NCBI GenBank assembly: GCA_963737545.1
Contig: CAVTTH010000004.1
Location: 124,001-188,000, forward strand
Source: CAVTTH01 sp963737545
Lineage (GTDB): Bacteria; Verrucomicrobiota; Verrucomicrobiia; Chthoniobacterales; UBA10450
Direction: 5' to 3'
DNA length: 64,000 bases
A model generated the notes under the pieces. That model made no database searches. It saw only the letters and a program-made list of their open reading frames with translations, and was not told the origin of the DNA. Numbering within the stretch: position 1 is the first letter of the stretch; every line of letters begins with the position of its first letter. Shown here piece by piece: positions 43,731 to 52,761 of the stretch. A program made the translations under genes and the position numbers.

Positions 43731-44671
43731 TGCCACGGGATCCCTCGACTTCGCTCCGCTCCGCTCGGGATGACGAAAGCACGCCGCAAACGCCGGCGGA
43801 CATTCTAAAGAAAATCCGCGCGCTCGAGATCAAGACCAAAGGCCTCGTCCAGACCGTCTTTGCCGGCGACTACCACAGCGTGTTCCGGGGACGCGGAATG
43901 AATTTCGATGAGGTGCGCGAGTACCAACCGGGCGACGAGATTCGCGCGATTGACTGGAATGTCACGGCGCGGATGGGCAACGCCTATGTCAAAAAATTCA
44001 CCGAGGAACGCGAACTGACGGTCATGCTGGTGGTGGACGTGAGCGCTTCGGAAGATTTCGGAAGCGTATCACAATCGAAGCGCGAACTGGCCGCGGAAGT
44101 AGCCTGCCTTCTCGCGTTCAGTGCCATCCGCAATAACGATAAGGTCGGTTTGATTCTATTTAGCGATCGCGTGGAGATTTTCATTCCCCCAAAAAAAGGC
44201 CGGTCCCACATCCTGCGGCTCATTCGCGAAATCCTTTTTTTCGAACCGGAAGGCCGCGGGACTGATCCGGCCCTCGTCCTTGATTATTTGAACAAGATCA
44301 TAACGCGGCGGGCGGTCGTCTTCTTCATCTCGGATTTCCAAACCGATGATTTCTCGCGCTCTCTTTCGGTCAGCGGCCGCCGCCACGACGTAATCGCCAT
44401 TCACATTCAGGACGAACGCGAACGGAGCCTGCCGAATATCGGGATGATTACTCTGGAAGATGCCGAAAGCGGCGAACAATTTGAAATCAACACCGGAGAT
44501 CGCACGACCCGGACGTTTTTCACGGAGCTGTCTGAGGCCAACCAAAGCGAACTCTCGCGCACGTTGCGCCGTTGCAATATCGACGCGATTTCCCTCCGCA
44601 CCGGCGACGATTATCTCCCCGCCCTACGCTCTTTCTTCAAACAGCGTGAGCGTCGTCTCGCCATTCGATGA
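43730..44671 (+). CDS. DUF58 family protein of the MoxR/Bat operon
   Basis: 313 residues from the ATG at 43730, which overlaps the GIY-YIG stop. The first 14 codons (PRDPSTSLRSARDDE) are encoded by the right inverted repeat, so the native start was replaced or extended by it; TPQTPADILKKIRALEIKTKGLVQ is the normal beginning. The DUF58 core follows (GRGMNFDEVREYQPGDEIRAIDWNVTARMG, FTEERELTVMLVVDVSASEDFG, a VWA-like fold with a D-x-S-x-S-like site). Family members pair with MoxR ATPases. Confidence 0.9.
   Translation: MPRDPSTSLRSARDDESTPQTPADILKKIRALEIKTKGLVQTVFAGDYHSVFRGRGMNFDEVREYQPGDEIRAIDWNVTARMGNAYVKKFTEERELTVMLVVDVSASEDFGSVSQSKRELAAEVACLLAFSAIRNNDKVGLILFSDRVEIFIPPKKGRSHILRLIREILFFEPEGRGTDPALVLDYLNKIITRRAVVFFISDFQTDDFSRSLSVSGRRHDVIAIHIQDERERSLPNIGMITLEDAESGEQFEINTGDRTTRTFFTELSEANQSELSRTLRRCNIDAISLRTGDDYLPALRSFFKQRERRLAIR
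43733..43774 (-). repeat. Right inverted repeat around the GIY-YIG gene, inside the DUF58 start
   Basis: CCACGGGATCCCTCGACTTC, then GCTCCGCTCCGCTCGGGATGA, is the inverted copy of 43343-43373 with one extra CGCTC repeat unit. It encodes the first codons of DUF58. Confidence 0.8.
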
Positions 44672-44677
44672 AACGCC

Positions 44678-45184
44678 ATGCAGCTTTTTCTTGCCGAAGA
44701 ATTTCATGATATTGCGCCACCAGTCGACTATTCGCTCCTGCCGACGTGGGTGGTTTTTTGCGCTGCTTTCGTTGTCCTCGCGCTCATCGGGTTGATCGTC
44801 TGGCTGATCGCCCGCCGTCCGAAAAAAGCTCCGCCACAAAAATCAGCTCGTGAGCAGGCGCTCGAACGTCTGGCGCGAATCGAGAATGAAATTGAAACGG
44901 TCAGCCCATATCAGTTCAGCATTCGGGTTTCCGACATTCTGCGGCGTTACGTGACCGAGCAACACGATCTCCCGGTAACGAGACAGACCTCGGTCGAGTT
45001 TCTTACCGGACTAACGAGTGCGTCCCCGTTTTCTGAAGATGATAAATCGCTCCTGGCCGATTTCCTGAATCGTTGCGACTTGATCAAGTTCGCGCGCTAT
45101 GAAGCCACAACCGAAGACAGCCGGCTTTTGCTCGAAGAGGCGACGCGCTTTGTGAAAGGAGGCCAACAGCTTGCAACTGCCTGA
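44678..45184 (+). CDS. DUF4381-like membrane protein of the Bat operon
   Basis: 168 residues with one N-terminal membrane helix (WVVFCAAFVVLALIGLIVWLIAR) after a short periplasmic start (FHDIAPPVDYSLLPTW), then a cytoplasmic helical domain with QFSIRVSDILRRYVTEQHDLPVTRQTSVEFL and FLNRCDLIKFARYEA, which match the DUF4381 pattern in MoxR/Bat loci. It starts 6 bases after DUF58 and overlaps the next gene by 14 bases. Role unknown. Confidence 0.85.
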   Translation: MQLFLAEEFHDIAPPVDYSLLPTWVVFCAAFVVLALIGLIVWLIARRPKKAPPQKSAREQALERLARIENEIETVSPYQFSIRVSDILRRYVTEQHDLPVTRQTSVEFLTGLTSASPFSEDDKSLLADFLNRCDLIKFARYEATTEDSRLLLEEATRFVKGGQQLATA

Positions 45185-46226
45185 TTGGTGGCCTCACGAT
45201 TCCGCGCTCACATTTGGGCATCCGTGGCTGCTGCTTTTGCTGCTGGCGATTCCGTTGATCGCCTATTTGCGCGGACAACGTGGACCCGCCCCGGCCCTCG
45301 TCTTTTCTTCAACCAGGGTCTTGCGAGGCCTCGGACGACAAAGCGCCGCGCGGGCCGGGAAAATTCTGCGGAGTTTGCTCTTTCTTAGCCTCGCTATTCT
45401 GACGATCGCTCTGGCCCGGCCTCAGCTCGGGAAGAGCCTGACCAAGATTGAAGCGAGCGGAATCGACATCATGGTCGTACTCGATGTTTCGACATCGATG
45501 CTGACGAAAGATTTCACGATCGGCGGCGATTCCGCGACACGAATCGATGCAATCCGCGAAGTGACCCGCAAATTCATCGAAGGGCGCCCGAACGACCGCA
45601 TCGGTCTGATCGCCTTCGCCGGAAGACCATATGTCGTTAGTCCAATGACACTCGATCATGATTGGCTCATGCAAAATCTCGAACGGGTACGGACGGGATT
45701 GGTCGAAGACGGAACCGCGATCGGATCAGCCATGGCTGCGGCAGCGAATCGACTAAACGACAAGCATTCCAAAAGCCGGGCCATCGTCCTGTTGACCGAT
45801 GGAGAAAATAACGCCGGAAAGATTCCGCCGAACACGGCGGCGGAGGCGATCAAGGCGTTGGGGATTCGGCTGTATGCAGTCGGCGCCGGAATCAACGGAA
45901 TTGCGCCCGCGCCGGTTTTCGACCGGTCAGGGCGTCCCCTCACCGACGTGCTCGGTCACATCCTCTACCAGAATCAGCGAGTGCAGTTTAACGATGCCGG
46001 CTTGAAAGAGGTCGCGAAGATCGCGGGCGGCCAGTTCTTTCGCGCGACCGATACGGAATCTCTCGAAGAAATTTATCGCGACATCGACAAGATGGAAAAA
46101 TCGACTGTGGCCGTAAGCAAGTATCAACAATACCGTGACCTGTTTCCGGTCTGCATCATGGCCGGCTGCGGCTTGCTTCTCGCGCAGATTCTCTTGTCCG
46201 AGACAATCTGGAAAAAATTGCCATGA
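45171..46226 (+). CDS. batA: BatA-like von Willebrand factor type A protein
   Basis: Inner-membrane protein with a periplasmic VWA domain. 351 residues from a TTG at 45171. Two N-terminal helices (WLLLLLLAIPLIAYL and ILRSLLFLSLAILTIALARP) flank a short loop. The MIDAS motif is complete: D-x-S-x-S at residues 105-109 (LDVSTSM), a Thr in RPYVVSPMTLDHDWL, and LLTDGENNAG carrying the last aspartate. A C-terminal helix returns to the membrane (FPVCIMAGCGLLLAQILL). It overlaps its neighbours by 14 and 4 bases. Confidence 0.9.
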   Translation: MQLPDWWPHDSALTFGHPWLLLLLLAIPLIAYLRGQRGPAPALVFSSTRVLRGLGRQSAARAGKILRSLLFLSLAILTIALARPQLGKSLTKIEASGIDIMVVLDVSTSMLTKDFTIGGDSATRIDAIREVTRKFIEGRPNDRIGLIAFAGRPYVVSPMTLDHDWLMQNLERVRTGLVEDGTAIGSAMAAAANRLNDKHSKSRAIVLLTDGENNAGKIPPNTAAEAIKALGIRLYAVGAGINGIAPAPVFDRSGRPLTDVLGHILYQNQRVQFNDAGLKEVAKIAGGQFFRATDTESLEEIYRDIDKMEKSTVAVSKYQQYRDLFPVCIMAGCGLLLAQILLSETIWKKLP

Positions 46227-48505
46227 ACACTCTGACGTTTGGGGTACCAGAGTGGTTCTGGGCGCTAATTGCCCTGCCGATTCTCGCGCTGCTCTTTTGG
46301 CGTGCGGAGCGGAGAGGAACAAGGCGCATTCAGGAATTTGTTTCCGGGCGCCTGCTACCGCGGCTCGCCGGTACCGTCAATCGCTTTCGCCGCTGGATGA
46401 AATTTGCCCTGCTCCTCTGCGCGCTCGCGTTCGCCATCGCAGCTCTTGCGCAACCGCGCCGGGGTTACACCTACGACGACACGAAACGAAAGGGACTCGA
46501 TCTGATTCTGGCGGTTGATACTTCGCGAAGCATGCTATCAAACGATCTCCAACCCAATCGACTTGAGCGAGTCAAGCTTGCCGCGCAAGACCTGGTTAAC
46601 GAACTTCAAGGAGATCGGGTTGGGCTCATCGCCTTTGCCGGCCGCGCATTTTTGCAGGCGCCGTTAACCATCGATTACGGGGCCGCGGTGGAAGCGATTA
46701 ACGATCTGGACACGAATACAATTCCTGAAGGCGGGACGAATATCTCCGAAGCGATTTCTCTTGCTGCGAGTACTTATGGGAAAAGCGCGGTCGGCAATCG
46801 AGCGTTGATCATCTTTACCGACGGAGAGGAACTAAGCGGCGACGCCATCCGCAGCGCAAAAGCGGCCGCTGATGCCGGCGTTCGTATTTTTACCGTCGGT
46901 GTTGGCACACCGGAGGGGTCGTTGATTCCGATCAGCGGCGAGAACGGCGGGACCGCGTTTGTCAAAGACAGCAATGGGCAGGTAGTGAAATCGAAACTCG
47001 ATGAAACGCGCCTGCGCGAAATCGCGGAAGCGACCGGCGGCATTTATCTCCGATTGGGAAACGGCCCGGGGACAATGAAACAATTGATTACTCAGGGGCT
47101 GCTCAAGATGAAGGCTGGGGAGATCGATGCGCGCCTGGCGCGTCGCCCAATTGAACGTTACGAATGGCCGCTCGGCGCCGCGCTCGTCGCGCTCGTAGCT
47201 TCGATCTTAATTAGCGACAGGAAACGTGCGCGCGCGAAAGTGTCTTCCGTAGCGGCGATCTCCGATCGCCGAATTGCCGCGAACCACGGCGACGGTCAGA
47301 GACCGCCGCTACAGCCGAGCCGCGTTGTTGTTGCCGTCGGAATTTTTTTCGTTGCGGCGTCTGCCGCGCACGGAAGCGCTCCGGGATTGGATTCCTACCG
47401 GCAGGAAAAGTTCCAGGACGCATATCAGGAGTTTCAAGAAACGCTGAAAGAGCATCCGCGAACAAAAGCATCCGATAAGATCCAGTTCGATTCAGGCGCG
47501 GCCGCCTACAAGATGAAGGATTACAACAAGGCGCTCGAATCGTTTAGCCAGGCGTTGCTTTCGCGAGACACGGGCCTCCAGAGCAACAGTCATTACAACC
47601 TGGGTAACACGCTTTATCAGCGAGGTGACGGGCAAAAGGCCGATGATAAGAAACTGACAGACTGGACTAACGCTCTGCAGCATTACGACGAAACGCTCAA
47701 GCTCGATCCACAAAACAAAGAAGCGAAAGAAAATCGTGAGTTCGTTCAGAGAAAAATCGATGAGCTAAAGAAGAAACGGGAGCAACAGCCGACACCTACG
47801 CCCTCACCCTCACCGAAATCGGACAAGAACGAGAAAAAACAAGACAAGCAGGACGAGCAGCAAAAGGATCAGCAGAAGCAGTCGTCGGATCAGAATCAGA
47901 AGCAGGATCAAAAGGATCAACAAAAGGAGAATCAGGGCAGCGGCGACCAACAAAAACCCGAGAACAAAAAAGAGAATCAGGAAGGAAAAAACGAGAGCAA
48001 GGATTCCGGCAAAAATAGAGAGGAACAATCAAAGCCCGGCGAAAGCCCCTCCCCTTCGCCTGGTGAAAGTCCGTCGCCCTCCCCCGGGGAGACGCCTTCT
48101 TCCTCGTCGGGAGAGAGCCCCTCTCCTTCGCCTCCCGAAAGGTCGGGCGAGAATTCCGATCAAACGAAAGAGCAATCGTCGCCGGGAGAATCTCCCAGCT
48201 CGAGCGATCGCGCCGGATCGTCGCCAACGCCGTCGCCGGGCGAAGGAAGCGGCGCGGGAGCAGGCGAAAGCCCGGCCCCATCGCCCGCGGAGTCTCCATC
48301 GAAAAAGCCTTCCGGCGAAGTAAAAGGCGCCAACGGCGAGAGTCCACAGGAATCACCCGAGCCCGCGGCCCAAGCGGAGGAAGGAAAAGAGGGTGAGATG
48401 AGCGAGAAACAAGCGGAGCGTCTCTTGCAATCGATGAAAGACGAAGAACAGCGCGTGCAACTTGATGAACGCAAAGCCGTGCGTCCTGTCTATAAGGACT
48501 GGTAG
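46223..48505 (+). CDS. batB: BatB-BatC-type fusion: VWA domain, TPR repeats and a Pro/Ser/Gln-rich tail
   Basis: 760 residues. The first 320 resemble BatA: two membrane helices, MIDAS D-x-S-x-S at 99-103 (AVDTSRSM), and FTDGEELSGD. A third membrane segment and short linker follow, and codons 343-364 are made from a REP-like twin hairpin (47249-47314). A fourth hydrophobic segment (VVVAVGIFFVAASAAHG) leads into TPR repeats (residues about 390-520, with ASDKIQFDSGAAAYKMKDYNKALESF and HYNLGNTLYQRGDGQKA), as in BatC. The last 240 residues are low-complexity: Lys/Gln/Asp runs, then SPSPGES-type repeats. BatB and BatC are separate genes in other bacteria. Confidence 0.88.
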   Translation: MNTLTFGVPEWFWALIALPILALLFWRAERRGTRRIQEFVSGRLLPRLAGTVNRFRRWMKFALLLCALAFAIAALAQPRRGYTYDDTKRKGLDLILAVDTSRSMLSNDLQPNRLERVKLAAQDLVNELQGDRVGLIAFAGRAFLQAPLTIDYGAAVEAINDLDTNTIPEGGTNISEAISLAASTYGKSAVGNRALIIFTDGEELSGDAIRSAKAAADAGVRIFTVGVGTPEGSLIPISGENGGTAFVKDSNGQVVKSKLDETRLREIAEATGGIYLRLGNGPGTMKQLITQGLLKMKAGEIDARLARRPIERYEWPLGAALVALVASILISDRKRARAKVSSVAAISDRRIAANHGDGQRPPLQPSRVVVAVGIFFVAASAAHGSAPGLDSYRQEKFQDAYQEFQETLKEHPRTKASDKIQFDSGAAAYKMKDYNKALESFSQALLSRDTGLQSNSHYNLGNTLYQRGDGQKADDKKLTDWTNALQHYDETLKLDPQNKEAKENREFVQRKIDELKKKREQQPTPTPSPSPKSDKNEKKQDKQDEQQKDQQKQSSDQNQKQDQKDQQKENQGSGDQQKPENKKENQEGKNESKDSGKNREEQSKPGESPSPSPGESPSPSPGETPSSSSGESPSPSPPERSGENSDQTKEQSSPGESPSSSDRAGSSPTPSPGEGSGAGAGESPAPSPAESPSKKPSGEVKGANGESPQESPEPAAQAEEGKEGEMSEKQAERLLQSMKDEEQRVQLDERKAVRPVYKDW
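47249..47314. repeat. Twin-hairpin REP-like element within the Bat fusion gene
   Basis: Outer arms GTAGCGGC (47249-47256) and GCCGCTAC (47305-47312) enclose two hairpins: CGGCGATC/GATCGCCG around TCC, and ACGGTC/GACCGC around AGA. It matches the layout of 15980-16035 and keeps the reading frame open, encoding about 22 residues of linker. Confidence 0.72.
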
Positions 48506-48528
48506 ACTGTGCGCGCGAACAACGACCG

Positions 48529-50400
48529 ATGAAGGATCAATTTAAAGCCCGGCCAAGAGGTGATCGCCGCCGCTTTGCACGCACGCTCACCATCATTGCG
48601 ATCACCGGTTTCTTCCTCGTGCAGAATGCGTTCGGGGAAAATCCCAGCGTCACAGCGGTTTTGACGAGTTCCGAAACTATTGTTGGCCGGCCGGTGCAGT
48701 TGCAGATCAAGGTCACGGGTTCCTCGAGGGCAACTGTGCCAAACATGATTGCAATCGACGGGCTGGACATTCGCTCCAGTGGCACCTCGAGCGAATTTCA
48801 GATGAACGGGTTTAGCACGAGTTCCAGCGTCGTTTATCAGTACACGATCATGCCGGAGAAGACCGGTACCTTTAAGATTCCGCCGCAAACCATCAACGTC
48901 GGCGGGACCACCCTTCACACCCCTGAACTCGTGCTCAATGTTGGTGCTTCATCGAGCCGAACCACGCGATCAGGAGGCGGATCACAATCGATCGACCAAC
49001 GGCAGATCGCCTTCGCTGAACTAATCGTGCCGAAGAAAAGCGCCTATGTCGGCGAAATGATCCCGGTTGAAATCCGCCTCGGGGTAAACGCGCGCACTCG
49101 TGCAAATCTAACCAAGCCGCCCGAAATCACCGGTCAGGGATTTACCACGCAAAAACTCTCGGAGCCGCAGCAGACTCTGGAAACAATCGGCGGACGACCG
49201 TACCAAATATTGGTCTACAAGACCGCGATCGCCGCGGCTCGCACCGGTCAATTCACGGTTGGTCCGGTCGAGTTTGAGGCGGTCGCTTTGGTTCCGCGCA
49301 AGCCCAGCAGTAGCGGCCGTTCGCCCCTCGATCTTTTCAATATGAACGATCCATTTTCTGATCCGTTTTTTACGGACCCCTTCGGAGGCGTGATGGAACA
49401 GCGCGAGATAAAAATAAAGAGCGAGGCCGCCACTCTGGAGGTCAAGGGGTTGCCACCGAACGCTCCGGCTGAGTTCTCCGGCGCAGTCGGCATCTTCAAT
49501 ATGGCAACCGATGTGAAGCCGAAGTCGGCACAAGTGGGCGATCCGTTAACCGTCACGACAACCATCACCGGCCGGGGCAATTTCGACCGCGTTAACGCCC
49601 CGGCTTTGTCCGATGAACGCGGGTGGCACAAGTATCCGCCCTCCTCCAAGTTCACGAAAAATGACGACGTCGGGATCAGTGGCGAGAAATCGTTTGAAAT
49701 GGTCTTGACGCCTAACGAGCGAAAGGAGCAAGTGCCGCCTCTTGTCTTCTCCTACTTCGATCCGGTGAAGGAGAATTACGTGACGCTGAAGAGCGATGCG
49801 ATTTCTGTCCGGATTGAGGGAGGACCGGCTGTGGCAGCGGCCACTGCGGCAACACCGGCCATTCCGTCGGCCAAGCCCTCTGCCCCGCCAGCTCCGGCGC
49901 CAAAGTCACAAGACATTCTTTATCAAATCGGAGAATGGCCGGGCGAAGTTCAATCGTTTGCGCCGGTCTACGAAAATCGGAATTTCTGGCTCGCGCAGCT
50001 CGTGCCGCTCCTCGCGCTGCTCGGCTTCGCCGGCTGGAAATGGCGGGGGGCGCGACGCGGTGATCGCGTTGCTCAACGCCTCGCAAGATTGAATCAGGAA
50101 GCGTCCGAATTAGAACGAGGCCTGCGGCGAGGGAGCGCATCACCGCAGGAGTATTTCGCGCAAGCCGCCCGCACGGTGCAGGTCAAGACCGCGCTGGCGA
50201 AAAATGTCGAGCCAGGCAGCGTGGATGCGGAAAGTGCCGCGAAAGCTTTTCAACTCGATGAATCCATGCGGGCGCGGATGCGCGAGCTATTCCAGCGAAG
50301 CGACGAAGCGCGTTACAGTGGAAGTCAAAATGGCGACATTGCGGTCTCGGACGAGCAACGGCACGAAGTGATGGAATTGATCGAGGCCCTGCGTAGATGA
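48529..50400 (+). CDS. batD: BatD-like oxygen-tolerance family protein
   Basis: 623-residue membrane protein. A signal peptide region (TLTIIAITGFFLVQNAFG) opens a long periplasmic part made of Ig-like beta domains: SVTAVLTSSETIVGRPVQLQIKV at the start, FKIPPQTINVGGTTLHTPEL, and later repeats with VGDPLTVTTTITGRGNFDRV. An alanine/proline-rich spacer leads to one membrane helix (LAQLVPLLALLGFAGWKWRG) and a short cytoplasmic tail. Order and size fit BatD in Bacteroidetes and Leptospira operons. The gene starts 23 bases after batB/C and overlaps batE by 4 bases. Confidence 0.88.
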   Translation: MKDQFKARPRGDRRRFARTLTIIAITGFFLVQNAFGENPSVTAVLTSSETIVGRPVQLQIKVTGSSRATVPNMIAIDGLDIRSSGTSSEFQMNGFSTSSSVVYQYTIMPEKTGTFKIPPQTINVGGTTLHTPELVLNVGASSSRTTRSGGGSQSIDQRQIAFAELIVPKKSAYVGEMIPVEIRLGVNARTRANLTKPPEITGQGFTTQKLSEPQQTLETIGGRPYQILVYKTAIAAARTGQFTVGPVEFEAVALVPRKPSSSGRSPLDLFNMNDPFSDPFFTDPFGGVMEQREIKIKSEAATLEVKGLPPNAPAEFSGAVGIFNMATDVKPKSAQVGDPLTVTTTITGRGNFDRVNAPALSDERGWHKYPPSSKFTKNDDVGISGEKSFEMVLTPNERKEQVPPLVFSYFDPVKENYVTLKSDAISVRIEGGPAVAAATAATPAIPSAKPSAPPAPAPKSQDILYQIGEWPGEVQSFAPVYENRNFWLAQLVPLLALLGFAGWKWRGARRGDRVAQRLARLNQEASELERGLRRGSASPQEYFAQAARTVQVKTALAKNVEPGSVDAESAAKAFQLDESMRARMRELFQRSDEARYSGSQNGDIAVSDEQRHEVMELIEALRR

Positions 50401-51152
50401 AGAAACTCGGGCTTGCCGCTCTCTTAATAATAGCAAATGCGTTCCTCGCAGCGTCATCCGCGCGGGCAGCAGGCGACGATGCTTCGGGGTTCGCAAAGGC
50501 CAACCAGGATTACGCGGCAGGCCATTTTCAACAAGCGATCGACGGCTACGAGAGTTTGGTCCGGGCGAAACAATGGAATGCCGTTCTTTTTTACGATCTG
50601 GGCAACGCCTGGTTTCGAGTGGGTGATCGGGGACGCGCCATTCTCCAATATGAACGCGCGCTGGCTCTTGATCGGCGGCATCCCGAAGCCCAGGCTAATC
50701 TCCGCCTTGTCCGCGATGAATCTCGCGCACTCGAGTTGCCCAGAACACTGGCGGATCGCTATCTCGACTTCGCAACTTCAGGACAGTATGCGTGGGTCGC
50801 CGCGATTTCATTTTGGATCGCGATCTTCGCGCTGGCCGTGTGGCTTTTGAATGCCCGTCGCTCAACCTCGACTCTGGCAGTTCTGGCAATCGCGCTGCTC
50901 GTCTGCGGCGGGGCAGTGGCGGCAGTTTATACGATTGAGAATGGACCCGACGGCCGGGGCGTCGCAATTGTCACCGGCAAGAATATCGAAGCACGGCTCG
51001 CGACAGCCGATAACGCCGGTGCCGTGCTGGCTCTGCCCCCAGGCAGCGAAGTGCGAGTCTTAAGCGAACGCGGTGAGTGGCTTTACGCATCGCTTCCAAA
51101 TAGTCTAAGCGGGTGGCTCCCGGCGAAGAGTGTCGAGTTGGTGCGTCTGTAG
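50397..51152 (+). CDS. batE: BatE-like protein: TPR repeats, membrane helices, SH3-like domain
   Basis: 251 residues. A signal peptide (MKKLGLAALLIIANAFLAASSARA) precedes TPR repeats (about 30-100, with FAKANQDYAAGHFQQAIDGYES and FYDLGNAWFRVGDRGRAILQYERALALDRRHPEAQANL). Two membrane helices (WVAAISFWIAIFALAVWLL and LAVLAIALLVCGGAVAAVYT) separate it from a C-terminal SH3-like domain (ARLATADNAGAVLALPPGSEVRVLSERGEWLYASLPN). Last gene of the Bat operon; it overlaps batD by 4 bases. Confidence 0.88.
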   Translation: MKKLGLAALLIIANAFLAASSARAAGDDASGFAKANQDYAAGHFQQAIDGYESLVRAKQWNAVLFYDLGNAWFRVGDRGRAILQYERALALDRRHPEAQANLRLVRDESRALELPRTLADRYLDFATSGQYAWVAAISFWIAIFALAVWLLNARRSTSTLAVLAIALLVCGGAVAAVYTIENGPDGRGVAIVTGKNIEARLATADNAGAVLALPPGSEVRVLSERGEWLYASLPNSLSGWLPAKSVELVRL

Positions 51153-51251
51153 ACACCACGGTCGGCCACTGCAAGAAGGCGGTACCTGCGCGGCGTGCCG
51201 TCAGCCACTCCAGAGTTGAGAAGCGGGGAAATGCCAACATCTTGACGGCGT

Positions 51252-52664
51252 ATGAACGCGGAGATGGACATTGGGACGAACAAAAAGGCGTTTCAGATTA
51301 ATCTGGATGCGAAAAAGTATGGGACGTTCGCCGAGATCGGTGCAGGCCAGGAAGTGGCTCGCCATTTTTTCTTTGTCGGAGGCGCCTCGGGAACTGTCGC
51401 AAAAACAATGTCCGCCTACGACATGCGTTTTAGCGATGCGATTTACGGACCGACCGATCGCTACGTCAGTCGCAAACGGTTATACACCATGCTCGATCAC
51501 GAATATCGATTGTTGATCGAGCGATTGAACGACAAACTCGGGGACGAACGGACGTTTTTTGTTTTCGCCGACACCGTGGCGGCGCGCAGCTTTAAGGAGC
51601 ACAACGAATCTCACGGCTGGCTCGGGGTTCGTTTTCAGACAAGCCCGCGTTCGGAACCGAGCGAGATCATCATCCACGTTCGCATGCTCGACGAAGCGAA
51701 TGTCGCCCAGCAGGAAGCCCTGGGAGTGATCGGTGTGAATTTACTTTACGGGGCGTTTTATTATCAGGAGCCGGCGAAATTGATCTCGTCGCTACAGGAG
51801 AATCTCGCGCCGGGCCGGCTTCAGGTGGACATGATCAAATTCTCCGGACCGGGATTTGAAAAAGTGGACAACCGATTGATGAGTTTGCAATTGGTTAGCC
51901 AGGGGCTGACCACGACTGTCATGTTCACCGCCGACGGTGAGAACGTGCAACCAGCCGAAGTCCTCTACAAGTACGCGATCCTGGTGGAACGGGGCAGCTT
52001 TCGCCCGGTCACCTATGCCACGAACGACATGCTCGATGGCGCACGAAGGGAATTTCTCAAGCGTTCGGGTTCTTCGGAGAAAGACTTGGTTGTCTTGATG
52101 GAGATGACCCTGGAAAATCTGCTTTCCGAAGGTGAACTCAACCACGCGGATTTTCTGGCGCGCGTGGATATTTTAGGCGCGCTCGGCCGCACCGTCTTGA
52201 TCTCGAAGTTTGGGGAATATTATCGGCTCGGGGCTTACCTCACTCGCTACACTAATCGGATGATCGGTCTAGTCATGGGCGTCCCGAGCCTGCTGGAAAT
52301 TTTCGACGAAAAATATTATCTCAATCTGGAAGGCGGAATTCTCGAGGCTCTCGGCCGCATGTTCAAAGGCGGGCTGAAATTGTTTGTCTATCCGATGGTC
52401 GATGAAAAAACGGGCGAAATTCTGACCGCCAAGACGCTGCAAGTGGCGCCCAATCTTCGCTTTCTTTATCGCTACCTGATCGACAATAAATTCATTGAAG
52501 AAATTACCGATTACAATGCGGCCTATCTCCGCATTCATCCGCCAGAAGCGCTGGCGAAGTTGCAGTCCGGTGACCCGGCCTGGGAGAGCATGGTTCCGCC
52601 AGAAGTCGTGCGGATAATTAAGGAACGGAAGTTCTTCGGTTACCGCCCGGCGGCGGCGGCCTGA
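51252..52664 (+). CDS. Conserved protein of unknown function
   Basis: 470 residues with no signal peptide or membrane span. It looks intact and conserved, with a charged N-terminus (MNAEMDIGTNKKAFQINLDAKKYGTFAEIGAGQEVAR), a glycine-rich HFFFVGGASGTVAKTMSAYDM, and long alpha/beta stretches (IIIHVRMLDEANVAQQEALG, VMGVPSLLEIFDEKYYLNLEGG). Similar proteins exist in several bacterial phyla and are sometimes annotated as nicotinamide mononucleotide adenylyltransferase or TonB-related, but I see no motif for either. It stands alone, 100 bases after batE. Confidence 0.72.
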   Translation: MNAEMDIGTNKKAFQINLDAKKYGTFAEIGAGQEVARHFFFVGGASGTVAKTMSAYDMRFSDAIYGPTDRYVSRKRLYTMLDHEYRLLIERLNDKLGDERTFFVFADTVAARSFKEHNESHGWLGVRFQTSPRSEPSEIIIHVRMLDEANVAQQEALGVIGVNLLYGAFYYQEPAKLISSLQENLAPGRLQVDMIKFSGPGFEKVDNRLMSLQLVSQGLTTTVMFTADGENVQPAEVLYKYAILVERGSFRPVTYATNDMLDGARREFLKRSGSSEKDLVVLMEMTLENLLSEGELNHADFLARVDILGALGRTVLISKFGEYYRLGAYLTRYTNRMIGLVMGVPSLLEIFDEKYYLNLEGGILEALGRMFKGGLKLFVYPMVDEKTGEILTAKTLQVAPNLRFLYRYLIDNKFIEEITDYNAAYLRIHPPEALAKLQSGDPAWESMVPPEVVRIIKERKFFGYRPAAAA

Positions 52665-52761
52665 ATCGGCGCTCAGCTACCTGAGCCCCATCCGCGCAAG
52701 GGACTTGCAGGGAGAAAACCGCGCTTCGGGCACGTTTCCCGCTACATCGGAATTTACCGAT

